Shown: one piece after another, positions 20,754-32,040 of the stretch
Layout of the letters: every line of letters begins with the position of its first letter
Numbering within the stretch: the first letter of the stretch is position 1
Source of the DNA: Dysidea avara
Taxonomy: Eukaryota; Porifera; Demospongiae; Dictyoceratida; Dysideidae
Assembly: GCF_963678975.1 (NCBI RefSeq)
Contig: NC_089285.1
Coordinates: 10,526,694-10,590,693, forward strand
Length of the DNA: 64,000 bases
Direction: 5' to 3'
Position numbers and translations under genes: made by a program
Notes under the pieces: generated by a model
Told to the model about the DNA's origin: nothing
What the model saw: only the letters and a program-made list of their open reading frames with translations
The model's database searches: none

Positions 20754-21139
20754 TAGGCCACTCCAATTGGTAATTATGTTTCTGGTCCACCGCCCGCATC
20801 CTTTTTTACAGAAAGTGAAATTTCAGAAATGCATGGGGAATATGCCCGCATCAGATTTTCGACAAAGCTGGATTTCAGAAACAAATATTGGGCTGCTATT
20901 AACATGCTAAATCTAACTGCTTACGTCTTACTATACGTCTTTTATCAGTGAAAACCTACAAGAAATGAGCATAGTGCATAGTACGGATCGATATACTCTA
21001 ATAAAACAGTCAGAAAATCGCAAAAATACTCTAATTGAGCAGTCACTTCAGTATTGCTTTGTTGCTGAATTCCGCCCGCCCGCATCTAAAATTAAACTTC
21101 AGATGACTAGAAACATAAAAACAAAATGGAGTGACCTTA
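20754..21139. mobile_element. Second copy of the GGCCACTCC-type inverted-repeat element
   Basis: The left end TAGGCCACTCCAATTGG and the inverted right end ('aaatggagtgacctta') match the ends of 8630-9873. 'cgcccgcat' lies inside each end, and two CTCTAAT(A/T)GAGCAGTCA-type motifs lie at 20990-21050. Confidence 0.6.
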
Positions 21140-22055
21140 CCAAGCTATTATTATGTCAGTGCATGATGCAGCAAACTATGCCGCCAAAGCAACTTCCATA
21201 CAATACCTGCATTGAATCATCAGCCCGTAAAACAGTATAGACAACAAGTAAACTAACAAACCTTTTAAATGTGATTTTGTACCTAAAGACAAAACTACAT
21301 AAACAGAAACTTTAATGAACCACACGCACAATTCATGTACGCTTACCGTGATACTAGTGGCGCACGACGCCTTGACCTAGTCTTGAGAGCGATACAACTA
21401 CGCGCGTCTAGCTAACACCTAAAAGATTAATATTTAGTACACCACGGCAATAAGAAGTGAACATTAATGCTACACTGACTCACCTCTGGAGGCGGTGCTC
21501 ACATAAAAGTGCCTCCGACCCGATAGAACAGTGCGCAATGAAACAAAGTATCATCGATAAAAACTCGGATGAAAAGAACTGCGCTAGACTTCACACACTG
21601 CTAGTCTGAGCTCTCGGCAAAAGAGGTCTAACCGTATCCGGTTGTAAAACTAGTGTTGCTTATAAATTCGAACACTTACGAATCACGTGATTTGATACTC
21701 TGGAAGAGCTCATCGTCCTAGACCACCGCGCAAATTCCTACAGTTATGTGGCAAACTGGACAGACAGTAACTAGTTAGTTATTAGTGTTGATTCCGCTGT
21801 GAATACTACATTCACTACTACATTCCTCTTGGTGAGTGGATATGTTCATAGATCCTTAGAGTGTAAAGGATCTATGATATGTTTGTATTGTCCTTTACAG
21901 ATTACTTAAGCATGTTATACTTTATGTACTAGTCTCACCTGGCTAGACCACTTTATCTTTGTAGGGAGAAAAATGGGTGTGGTCCAGTTTGAATAGTCGC
22001 ACTCATTCTGGACACACCTCTAAGCATGACATCACTGCTTTTGCACATGTTAGCC
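21140..22055. other. Partly CpG-rich stretch, possible promoter region
   Basis: Between 21340 and 21720 CpG is clearly more frequent than around it (for example CGCACGACG, ACGCGCG), and a CACGTG occurs at about 21686. This is compatible with a promoter, but no first exon could be fixed. A possible small plus-strand exon lies at about 22144-22197 (acceptor TTGTATAG, donor TGTAG|GTTAAG). Confidence 0.3.
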
Positions 22056-22145
22056 CCACTGTGTCATATTATGTGTCTCACTGTGTCATAATGTATGTCT
22101 CGCTGTGTCATTTTGTATGTCCCACTGTGTCATATTGTATAGCCA
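22056..22145. repeat. Four-copy 22-23-bp tandem repeat
   Basis: The unit is about CACTGTGTCATATTGTATGTC with small changes. Confidence 0.75.
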
Positions 22146-22505
22146 GTCACCATCATTGGTACGACGCTTTGATAGACCACCACCATCGAAGTGTAGGTTA
22201 AGAGTGATGTATCAAGTATTATGTACAGATGATTTAGTTTGTATGTATGTTCAGGAGTCCAACAAATCTTGCATAGCCAGACTGACTAAGCCTTTCGCTA
22301 TTGAGCAACATGCTTGTTTTGTATCCTGTTGTGTTCAAGCAAACACTGTGCCACATTTTAAAGTATAATAGTCTCAGAACCTAAACAGTAAGAAGAGAAT
22401 GGTTTTGCCAATTTGCACCAAGCAGTGGAACTTCCCCTGAAAAAGTTGGTCAAGCTATGTGAGATAGGAGGGTGTCCTGATATTCAAAATGGAATATAAA
22501 TTCAT

Positions 22506-22664
22506 TACAGTGGAGCCTGTGTATTAAAGACACCTTGGGATCAACCAAAAATGTCCTGATTATTAAGATGTCCTGATTTTCCAGGTCAGTTTACATGTAA
22601 AAGCTGGTACTTTGGGGCCTCAACTAAGTGTCCAGGTTATGCAGGTGTCCTCTGTAAAACAGTA
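22506..22664. mobile_element. Short mariner-type MITE remnant
   Basis: Imperfect inverted ends ('cagtggagcctgtgtattaa' and 'tctgtaaaacagtaa'), with internal 'aggtgtcc'/'gacacctt' phrases. Related phrases occur at 1270-1412 and 39850-39945. Confidence 0.45.
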
Positions 22665-22674
22665 ATTGTATATT

Positions 22675-23142
22675 CAGTCGAACCTCTCTAATCCAACACC
22701 TGCATAATCCAGAATCCTCTCTAATCCGACCGAAATGTCATTTACCAACATTTTTGTATAGAAAACAACCTCTGTAATCTGACAACTCTGTACCCCATAA
22801 TCCGGCACAAACTTTGATTCTCTAGACTTGGAAATGCATTGTTTTTGACCTTTGTAATCTGACAGAGAATAATAGCGGCATTAGAATAATCACAGAAAAT
22901 AATTTTTAAGCAACCAAAGTATTTAATTGGTTGACAGTAATAGAAAAAAGCTGTAATACATACAAATTCTGAAATTAATTCATGTTAAAAACATTGTGTG
23001 ATCTGTTTTACCTGTTATTTATTGCATAATCTGACATATTGTATAATGTCGGATTACAGAGGTGACTTGATAATCCAACAACCTCATTTATTCAGTAAAA
23101 TCTATGGCTCCCATTGAGCGTCGCATTAGAGAGGTTTGACTG
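22675..23142. mobile_element. Pogo/Tigger-like MITE, 468 bp
   Basis: The left end CAGTCGAACCTCTCTAATCC and the complement of the right end, CAGTCAAACCTCTCTAATGC, are the type of terminal repeat seen in pogo/Tigger elements. 'taatctgaca' is repeated inside. TA follows the right end; the left flank is degenerate. No transposase. Confidence 0.7.
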
Positions 23143-23870
23143 TATACTGTAAAACAATCATTGTACAAACTGTTTGCTCTTGGCTAAAATGACAGCTAAC
23201 AAGTATGTGCAATATGTTTCTGTAAAATTAATTATTGTGTACAGCCTACTTTGTGTCTGGTAACTTTTCAGGTGTGATATGTGTAGAGCAACCCTCTATG
23301 AGCACAATGATCTAATTCATGGAAATTTTGGCACCACAATGACCCAACCAACCTGGTGTAACAAAATTTTGTATTGTGAAATGCAATAAAAGACATATCT
23401 CATGATGCATGATAGATACCTCAGATTTTGTTGGAAAAGTAGTGCATGGCAATTTAAATGAGCTATAGAAGAAGGAAATTGGAGAAAATTTTAGTGCATC
23501 GATTTTTTAAATTCCACGTAGGGCTACTACAGTAACTGAGTGTCATATGTTTGTATGGGTATGTGTGAAGGTCATCCTAGTTGATTACAGTGTTTATAGG
23601 GATTAGTGTGCTGCAAGGATTCCATGTATATATGTATTCCTATTCATAGTGTGGGTGGCTACTGAAAGTTTTATGGTGTGTACTCCTGTTTCTACGGTAC
23701 CTACACGATGTGATGGAGAAGGCTACACTGCAGGAGAAAACTGTGGTCTCCCCTGGAACTTACATCAGTGATCAAGCTTATCCTTTTTATGAACGAGATA
23801 AGTGAGCCTACATGTGTGTATAGGTAGGCTACAGTACATTACACATGCACACACACATATGCATAATAAA

Positions 23871-24327
23871 TAGGGACCCGCCGATTATGCTCATAATTTT
23901 ACCTATTATGCTATGCTGCACTGCTCAAAAATTCACCTATTATGCTTAAATTAATGCTCAATATTTACTTATTGTGCTCGATTATGCTCAATGTTCATGC
24001 CTTAGTTCATATGCTTTGCTACTAGTTTAACACTATATAGAAAGAAAAAAATGAGTGGCTGGAACACAAATAATAAATTCTTGCTGCATGCCTGCATGTA
24101 AGAGACAAGATCGATATATTCTAATAGAACAATCAGTTTGATGATTGTTCTATTAGAGTTACTGACTGCTCTATTAGAGTATATTGATCTTATTTTGCAA
24201 TTGTCATTTTCCCAGCAAGAGTTTACACTATCGTACAAATATTTAACCTATTATGCTGGCATTATGCTCAATGCTTTTAGGTACCTATCATGCTCAAAAT
24301 TATGCTAGCATAATCGGCGGGTCCCTA
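23871..24327. mobile_element. hAT-like MITE, exact 8-bp target duplication
   Basis: The ends TAGGGACCCGCCGATTATGC and their complement are flanked by ATAATAAA on both sides (23863-23870, 24328-24335). The middle (about 24110-24190) carries an inverted pair of the CTCTAATAGAGCAGTCA-type motif. No gene. Confidence 0.85.
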
Positions 24328-24404
24328 ATAATAAATATTAATGCTACACAGTACACACATGCAAATGCACACACACATATGCATAATAAATATTAATGCT
24401 ACAC

Positions 24405-24407
<3 letters not shown>

Positions 24408-24494
<87 letters not shown>
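24408..24494. repeat. (CA)n microsatellite
   Basis: An almost pure CA tract of about 43 units, preceded by shorter CA-rich pieces. Long Thr-His or Cys-Val frames here are artefacts of the repeat. Confidence 0.95.
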
Positions 24495-24499
<5 letters not shown>

Positions 24500-24628
24500 A
24501 CGGACACACGGACACACACACACTGTTTTTACACTATGATGACTAAAATACTTGAATTTGGCATTTTCTGGTTATACCCTGGTGGCTAAATGAAACCAGA
24601 CCAGTGAGTGATATGAGATCAGCCATAA

Positions 24629-26203
24629 TTTGAGACAATTATGATAAATTACTGAAATTCCTCTATAATTCATCCTCAGAGGATCTACGAAATTTTCTTG
24701 GAGGAAGCAACAGCAGCCTGTATGTACCTCATAGATTGTCAAGTTTCACTTTGTCACGCTTCACGTTCCATTGGTGGTCTGGTAAAATGGCAATCATTGC
24801 TGTAAACTGGCATTACAATGGATGTTCATGACTGTACACAAACAAAGAATGTTGGGTGTAATCACATACATATAGTTAAAGAATCTGTGAATAATTCTAC
24901 ACTGTGCGTAGTAAGTGACCAATCTACAATGAATCATTTTTATTATAGACTAAAGTCTCCATCACACTATACGAAAGTATGCTGCTTACTTTTTGGTCTC
25001 TTGTATGACTTAACTGAAATCATACCCATAGTGCTAAACATTATAGAGTTATGAAGGCGTCAGCAGAAAATTTGGCTAAATAGAAAATTCCATAGAAACG
25101 AGTTTGGTCTGGGATGTGCAGACATGTGGTCGCACCTACCCAGTGAATCAGCATTTGAGACAATTATGATAAATTACTGAAATTTCTCTATAATTCATCC
25201 TCAGAGGATCTACGAAATTTTCTTGGAGGAAGCAACAGTAGCCTGTATGTACCTCATAGATTGTCAAGTTTCACTTTGTCATGCTTCACGTTCCAGTGGT
25301 GGTCTGGTAAAATGGCAATCATTGCTGTAAACTGGCATTACAATGGATGTTCATGACTGTACACAAACAAAGAATGTTGGGTGTAATCACATACATATAG
25401 TTAAAGAATCTGTGAATAATTCTACACTGTGTGTAGTAAGTGACCAATCTACAATGAATTATTTTTATTATAGACTAAAGTCTCCATCACACTATACGAA
25501 AGTATGCAGCTTACTTTTTGGTCTCTTGTATGACTTAACTGAAATCATACCCATAGTGCTAAACATTATAGAGTTATGAAGGCGTCAGCAGAAAATTTGG
25601 CTAAATAGAAAATTCCATAGAAACGAGCTTGGTCTGGGATGTGCAGACATGTGGTCGCACCTACCCAGTGAATCAACATTTGAGACAATTATGATAAATT
25701 ACTGAAATTTCTCTATAATTCATCCTCAGAGGATCTACAAAATTTTCTTGGAGGAAGCAACAGTAGCCTGTATGTACCTCATAGATTGTCAAGTTTCACT
25801 TTGTCATGCTTCACGTTCCAGTGGTGGTCTGGTAAAATGGCAATCATTGCTGTAAACTGGCATTACAATGGATGTTCATGACTGTACACAAACAAAGAAT
25901 GTTGGGTGTAATCACATACATATAGTTAAAGAATCTGTGAATAATTCTACACTGTGTGTAGTAAGTGACCAATCTACAATGAATTATTTTTATTATAGAC
26001 TAAAGTCTCCATCACACTATACGAAAGTATGCAGCTTACTTTTTGGTCTCTTGTATGACTTAACTGAAATCATACCCATAGTGCTAAACATTATAGAGTT
26101 ATGAAGGCGTCAGCAGAAAATTTGGCTAAATAGAAAATTCCATAGAAACGAGTTTGGTCTGGGATGTGCAGACATGTGGTCGCACCTACCCAGTGAATCA
26201 GCA
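24629..26203. repeat. Tandem array: exactly 3 units of 525 bp
   Basis: The starts at 24629, 25154 and 25679 are spaced exactly 525 bp, and the third unit ends complete at 26203. Copies differ at only a few positions. Each carries the same 78-codon plus-strand frame (24818, 25343, 25868), which may be open only because the copies are recent. The end of each unit reads an exon-like plus-strand frame (QKIWLNRKFHRNEFGLG and on, from a GGCGTCAG acceptor). After the third unit that frame continues into single-copy sequence to a donor AAAGAG|GTGAGC at 26305/26306. So the array may be a partial gene duplication that includes exon starts. Confidence 0.85.
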
Positions 26204-26305
26204 CTGCGGTGCACCATTACTCATGGAAAACAACAGCACTTGCATGTGTCCAGCTCATTAAAATTTTCATTAGAGATAGGTACTATAACCAATCATATCA
26301 AAGAG
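26117..26305 (+). CDS. Possible exon at the right edge of the 525-bp array
   Basis: The acceptor GGCGTCAG and donor GAG|GTGAGC bound about 63 codons open in one frame (QKIWLNRKFHRNEFGLGCAD, then MWSHLPSES and on). The first half lies in the last 525-bp unit and is repeated in the two earlier units, where the frame soon stops. No family recognised. Chance cannot be excluded. Confidence 0.3.
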
Positions 26306-27004
26306 GTGAGCATATGTTCGCTTCAAGTGGTTTTACACGTTTCTCTATGCCTGAATAGTCCGTACTAAATGTATATGATGTAAGGCCTACTTGTTCTTTC
26401 AGTGTGTGCTATCAAACGTTTGGGTAGCTGGCCTTTGTAACAAAATTTATTAAGGAAGAACAAGTAGCCAGGTGACTAGTGTTACTACAGGTGACTATAT
26501 TAATATCACAGTCTTGGCCAAATGTATGTATGCATGTTGCTAGCTACCACTGTGGCTTACATACTGTTCCTAAAAGTTAAATTGACTACCTACCTTATAT
26601 AGTAATAATTTTCAAGTACAGATCCTCCTAATACTTTGTGTATGATATGACGATGAAGCCAATGTTCCCGGTACTGTAGCGCTATAAATGTGGTGTACAA
26701 CATTACCCAAAAGCATAGATGTCATGTACTCCAACAGTCATGTTCCACCAACAACTGTTAAGTATGCCTAAATACTGTATAATTAAAAAAGCATCGATGA
26801 AATGACAACAAATGCTAGAAATTTTTGAGGGATGAAATTCTTGCAAATTTGTGAATATTGACAGTTTTCTATATAATATTATATTGATGAAATCATTGAG
26901 GTTATTATAGTGATTACCTTAGTGCAGTAATGTATAATGATGCTCTCTAGATTTTTATGAATTTAAAGTCATGTTTTACACAGTTTTGCAAAGTTTTGTC
27001 CCTC
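26306..27004. other. Noncoding stretch
   Basis: No frame or repeat ends visible. Confidence 0.35.
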
Positions 27005-27770
27005 ATAACTTATAGCCTGTGTGCACTTACTACTGATATTCTTGGTATGGTAGATTCAACCAGTAAAGTGTGCCAGATTCACTCAGTAGGGAGTACTCAA
27101 GTTGTACGATGACCTTTGTGCACTAACAACCGATATCCTTGGCAGATTCAGTCAGCAAAGAGTACTGAAGTTATAATGACTGACAATCGGTAAGTATGAT
27201 CATGGCCTTTGTATACTAATAACAGCTTATATTCTTGACAGATTCAGTCAGCAAAGTATACTCAAGTTGTTCAATGGACAATAATGACCATGGTCTTTGT
27301 ATGGTGGACAACTTGCAATAGCCTTTTGTGCACTAACAATCAATATCATTCGGCCATCAAGGAGTACCCAAGTTTACGGCAGACAGCTGCTAAGTATGAC
27401 CACGGCCTTTGTATAATAATGACCGATATCCTTGGCAGATTCACTCAACAGAGAGTACCCATGTGTACGATGGACAGCTGGTAAGTTTTCACTAGCATTT
27501 GTTCACTAACAACTGATATCCTTTGCAGATTCAGTCAGCGAAGAGAATTGAAGCTGTACGACATACAACTGGTAAGTACTGTATGTCTGAGTATTTACAA
27601 CTTTACAACTGTTCTGAGCATTTACAACTTTACAACTGTTCTTTTGCAGTTTCTTTCAGTCAGTTATAAAGTTGTACCATAAATTTTATACTGGTAATTG
27701 TAGCCTATGTGCTCTTTAAAATAACTATGTCTTGGCAGATGCAGCCTGGTGAAAGTAGTACTACATGTAT
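27005..27770 (+). repeat. Diverged tandem array with exon-like cores, ~8 units of 95-115 bp
   Basis: A core close to ATTCAGTCAGCAAAGAGTAC recurs near 27070, 27143, 27240, 27438 and 27528, with weaker copies between and after. Most are preceded by 'ccttggcag' or 'tttgcag', like a 3' splice site. Several are followed 42-44 nt later by GGTAAGT (27190, 27480, 27570), like a 5' splice site. Between them 'cctttgtg..ctaacaac.gatat' is repeated. It may be a set of duplicated mini-exons or a satellite that resembles one. Confidence 0.6.
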
Positions 27771-28936
27771 GGCTTGAATTGATGTACAGCAACCACCAAC
27801 TGGGTCAGGCCTGGTGTAGATGAAGAAAAGCCACCGTGACAGGGAACATCTTAATGTTTTTTTTTTCTATACAAATGTAATTCTACATAAAGGCAAGCTT
27901 AGATTAATGCCACTTGGGATGACAATGGAGCTGTTGTTGTGTGTGTTACAGTTTATTGAATTACATTTTTATACATAAATTCTTTAGAAATAGCACAGAA
28001 TACATAAGAATTTAATAATAAGTTAGCTGTATGTACTGTGCCCACGTAACCATGCCAACAAGCTGTGGTAAGCTATACTACATTGTGTATATCTATTACA
28101 TATGTACACATGATGTATACACACCAGTGTATAGCAGCCAATTTGTAATACACAGGATATACAATTATAGTATATCATATTCATACATACCTGTGTAAAT
28201 TGAATGTATAATTGAGTTATGCTTACTAATGTGCACCTGAGTATATCAAACTTTTTGCACAGTGTGAGACACTACTAAGAGGTGATTATTTGCTGCTTCA
28301 AAACTGCAGCACTGAACTAGGGAATCTGGTTTGGCCAACCACCTACAACTTACCCCGGGGACTTACCCTGTTTGTACCCCTCCCCTTGCCAGCTCCTAGA
28401 TCCACCCCTGGCTACAGTACTTATACTAATAATATATGAAGACATTCCAATTGTAATTAGCTCCCTTAGTGGTGTCTCAAAATGCTTTATGTCATTCTGC
28501 AAGTATGCTGGTATGATGTCCCTGAACACATAATATGTTTATTGTTTTGTAGAAATCCGTGCTATTAGGAACTGCCAGAATTCTGAGATGGGTATATATT
28601 GCAGCTCTCTGATTCAGGATGAATTCGAGCTGACAATAAATTACTGGGATTTACTATTTTTTTCATATAATTATATGTTGCAATTTGCCCAATTGGTTTC
28701 CGAATGTTATTTTTGAGCACTGAAATTATATAAATTCTTGTTTGTATCACTATACACTGTTTGCTTTTCTTTGTCAGTGTATATATAATAGTTTGTTGCT
28801 ATCAATATCTATGAAGTATGCATTAATAAAAATGCAAACCTTTGTGATCTCTACTATTAAGTACTGATCCCTACTATTAATTACTACCGTACTTAATGAT
28901 GTATATAAATTGATCAAAATAGTCTTGTGAAATAGA
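27771..28936. other. Noncoding stretch with a copy of the 'gtgtata' repeat
   Basis: 28080-28265 resembles 19860-20165. The rest has no assignable feature. Confidence 0.35.
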
Positions 28937-29100
28937 TAGTAACTAACTGGTACAGAAATGCAGCAGTGCACACTATATCTATAACTTTAAAATATTACAG
29001 AAGAGGGATGCATAATAATATAGTAACTAACTGGTACAAAAATGCAGCAGTGCACACTATCTATAACTTGAAAATATTACAAAAAAGGGCTTTGTGTATA
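28937..29100. repeat. 84-bp direct tandem duplication
   Basis: 'aactaactggtaca.aaatgc' and the following 60 bp are repeated with a period of 84 bp (28941 and 29025), with a few differences. It lies just 3' of the 651-aa gene. Confidence 0.75.
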
Positions 29101-29151
29101 TGGAAATGTAACAGAGTTCACAAATTACATTGTAAAAACAGCCTGTGCTAA

Positions 29152-31107
29152 TTAATTACAAGCTTGACCAACATCAAGTCCAGCTATGGTTGTTTGCACA
29201 CTCCATATAGTAAAACTTGCTAAAAGCTCAGCTGCTTCGACTTCAGGAAGGAAAACGAATTCAATAATTTTAGCCAGGGCCCATGTTGCAGCAATCCATA
29301 TAGAAATTTTCAGCATTATTTTGAAGATTTTCCAAAGGAGACCTTCGTGATAGAGCACACCAATAGCACCAAGCAATGAAGCGACAAGAGTTCCAGTGCG
29401 AGCAACTCCAGATATAATGGCATTCATTAAACCTTGTATAGCTTTCCAAGCAGTTGGATTACTTTTTATGAGCCCTAAGATACCAGGCGCGACTTTTCCT
29501 GTAGAAATGAAAGGACCTAAACCAATTGCAAGGAAAAAGCCACCAGTCAGTTGCCATATAAACGAGGCCATGGCAAGTTCACACTCACTCAGAGAATCTG
29601 CATTCAGCATATACAGGGATAATCCATCAGCAGTTTGCTTGAAAGCAATGCCAAAAATAGTACCAGCACCATTTTGATCGACAGCAGTAGCTCTCAGGCT
29701 GTTGTCACTGGAATCGTAGGTGACATACATTCCAGTATCAGCAACCAGTCGCAGACCACCCTTCGTAGAAATGGAGATGGAAAACAATGTAGCATTTTGC
29801 TCACTACCAGTTGCATAAAGAGCTGAACTGGCACCTTGGACAACAACATACTGCCCATTGAATTGAATTTTAAAGGCATTACTCCCGGCACTTTTTTCAA
29901 TTATCATACTACACTCATCACAAGGAAAAGCCTGAGTAGCAACAAGCTTATTGTTACTGTCACATGAAATATAATTACCACTGACAACACTCAATGCTAT
30001 GACATCACCGTTACTCAACAAATTGTTGGTTTCTATTTGTTGAACAGTTGGAGGTAGCACCACTTTATCTATCATCATTTGGTTGTTCTCAGGTTCAATC
30101 TTCATCAGTGGTGGGTTGCGACCATATTGATATACCACTTCCAAAGATTTTACAACACCAGGCCATGGATCAAAACCAAACAAAGCATTTCCAACTGTAA
30201 TCTGCAATTTGTTGGTTTTAACAAGACTTTGAACTTTCTCTGTAACATTGGCTGGCCCATATGCTGCTCCAAGGATTGTGAGGTTATTGGGATTACCTGT
30301 TACTACGTAGTTGTCCGCTTTAGCATAGAGGATTTTCAATGTATTATCCTCTTCTGCAGTTGCAACCTTTGGAATTTCTTCTCCGTATTGATACATAACA
30401 GCAAGTATCTTGCGATGGCCTGGCCAGCCATCATCAAAGGTTTGATTATTTGCTGTAACGGTGAGAGAGCGATTCCTTACTAATGCAGACACTTTATTTG
30501 TCACATCATGCAGCCCATAAGCAGCACGAAAAATTGTTATAGGAGGTGAAGCAATAAAATACATGCGCTGGTTTTCCTCGACAACATCAAGCATTTGTAA
30601 GTCATCATACTCGTACACGACAACTAAGGTCTTCCTATACCCTGGCCAGCCATCTCCCCAAACATCATTGCTTGCGAGTTGATTGAATTTACCAGTACTT
30701 GTTGAGATGAGTTGATTTGCCTTCACTGTTACATCTTTCAGACCAAATGCAGCGCCAAGAATGACTAATGGCTGAGGAACGATTGTGACCAGCTGGGTCG
30801 ACGCTTGCTGAATTGCTTTGAGATGAGTTGTATCCAATCGATCTTTAGGAACTGCTTTTGACTGAGGAGGTGGCTTAAGCACACATTGTTGGTTTTCTGA
30901 AAGTATGAGAGTCTGCACTTGAGAATTAGTAGTGTCATACTTGTATACAAGCACGAAACTTTTTACAATGCCATGCCAAGGGTCTCCACCAAATGTATCA
31001 TTGCTTACCACGAAAGAAAGACTTTGATCTTTTCTCAAGTTTCTCGCTATGCCAGTCACATCTCTAGGGCCATATGTAGCACCATAAATCACCAACTCAG
31101 CTGACAT
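29152..31107 (-). CDS. 651-aa protein: four repeats of a beta-rich domain, fascin-like beta-trefoil, hydrophobic C-terminus
   Basis: An intronless frame from ATG 31107 (an upstream GTG in frame is not used here) to a stop at 29152. Four repeats at about residues 5-57, 113-167, 188-242 and 275-328 share 'GA.YG..DVT', a spaced 'N..FG.DPWPG' and 'K.L.VVY.Y'. This resembles the DUF3395-type beta domain, by memory of the pattern only. Residues about 364-487 look like a fascin-type beta-trefoil (GDVIALSVVSGNYISC, FNGQYVVVQG, TGMYVTYDS). Residues 512-616 hold several hydrophobic, Gly/Ala-rich stretches that could enter a membrane. No signal peptide. Carbohydrate or protein binding is suggested by the trefoil; the actual function is unknown. 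Confidence 0.8.
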   Translation of the reverse strand: MSAELVIYGATYGPRDVTGIARNLRKDQSLSFVVSNDTFGGDPWHGIVKSFVLVYKYDTTNSQVQTLILSENQQCVLKPPPQSKAVPKDRLDTTHLKAIQQASTQLVTIVPQPLVILGAAFGLKDVTVKANQLISTSTGKFNQLASNDVWGDGWPGYRKTLVVVYEYDDLQMLDVVEENQRMYFIASPPITIFRAAYGLHDVTNKVSALVRNRSLTVTANNQTFDDGWPGHRKILAVMYQYGEEIPKVATAEEDNTLKILYAKADNYVVTGNPNNLTILGAAYGPANVTEKVQSLVKTNKLQITVGNALFGFDPWPGVVKSLEVVYQYGRNPPLMKIEPENNQMMIDKVVLPPTVQQIETNNLLSNGDVIALSVVSGNYISCDSNNKLVATQAFPCDECSMIIEKSAGSNAFKIQFNGQYVVVQGASSALYATGSEQNATLFSISISTKGGLRLVADTGMYVTYDSSDNSLRATAVDQNGAGTIFGIAFKQTADGLSLYMLNADSLSECELAMASFIWQLTGGFFLAIGLGPFISTGKVAPGILGLIKSNPTAWKAIQGLMNAIISGVARTGTLVASLLGAIGVLYHEGLLWKIFKIMLKISIWIAATWALAKIIEFVFLPEVEAAELLASFTIWSVQTTIAGLDVGQACN

Positions 31108-31181
31108 GGTTAACACCTGCTGGAATAGGCAGCTTTACAGGTCGATTCAAGTGCTGTAAGCATCGCAGTTATATATGACAA

Positions 31182-31187
31182 TTTATA
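31182..31187 (-). promoter_or_regulatory. TATA box candidate for the 651-aa gene
   Basis: TATAAA on the minus strand, 75-80 bp before the ATG, leaves room for a short 5' UTR. A possible acceptor, CCAGCAG, lies between it and the ATG. Confidence 0.45.
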
Positions 31188-31266
31188 GAAAAGGATAAGG
31201 CACTGCCTACATGTACATGTGTAACCCAAGAATAAACAAGGAAACCCAGACCATCCTTGTACATTT

Positions 31267-31306
31267 CATGGCTTCTGGTAAAGTGGTCACTTTACCAGAA
31301 GCCATG
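31267..31306. repeat. 40-bp near-perfect palindrome upstream of the 651-aa gene
   Basis: CATGGCTTCTGGTAAAGTG and its exact complement are separated by only GT. It lies about 80 bp upstream of the TATA candidate. Confidence 0.85.
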
Positions 31307-32040
31307 GATTGTTAATTGGATGTTAAATTGGTTATGACATTATTATGTATTATGATGGAGTCGAGTGGAGTACTTTCTTGAAAATTTCCATTATTATCCT
31401 CTCCCATGTTTACACATGATGAACGATACTGAGATATTGTAGTTGGTCAGTGTGTTGGGGCATTTTATGAGACCATTCAAACGTGTGTAATGATGAAATG
31501 CACCATTGTAATACATTTTTTGGACATCTGGGTGTATTATTAGGGATATTATTATTATTATAGTACGTTTATGGTATTATAAACAGTACAGGGGACTCAC
31601 TCAGTTAATATGCATGCATGCTTCTACATAGATGCTTACACAAGTGTGTTTTTATAGGCAGTGCTTGAATTAACAGAGGTGGCTGTATTAATTAAAGCCC
31701 AGTCCAGGTGGCTGCACAAGCGTATATCGTTTGTAGGGGAGGTCAATCATTTATTTCACTCCAAGAAACATAAATAAAAGTATGCATGCGTACGCAACCA
31801 CACTCACTACACGAAATTGCAAGAAGTGTTAAATTCCCTGTATTAAATTCTATGTAATTACAAGAATGATTACACCGGCGCTAATAGTGGGTAAGAACAA
31901 AGGACTAGGCGAACCATGTAGAGGATGACAGCAAGCAGCAGAGGACAACAACGAATGATGTAGCGGACAACGGTGTAAGGCTTTTTTGTGGTAATGACAG
32001 TACTTATCAGTACACCAGCTGCTGTACTCACTAATAATAC
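31307..32040. other. Noncoding stretch
   Basis: No frame or element ends found. Confidence 0.35.

Noticed and set aside
20698-21240. Plus-strand frames of 70 and 91 codons
   Set aside because: They overlap an inverted-repeat element (20754-21139) and include its dispersed motif; no protein signature.
24325-24589. Long Thr-His and Cys-Val frames on both strands
   Set aside because: They are translations of the (CA)n microsatellite and have no coding meaning.
24629-26203. Spaced repeats as a CRISPR array
   Set aside because: There are three large, contiguous 525-bp units without spacers, in animal-type DNA.
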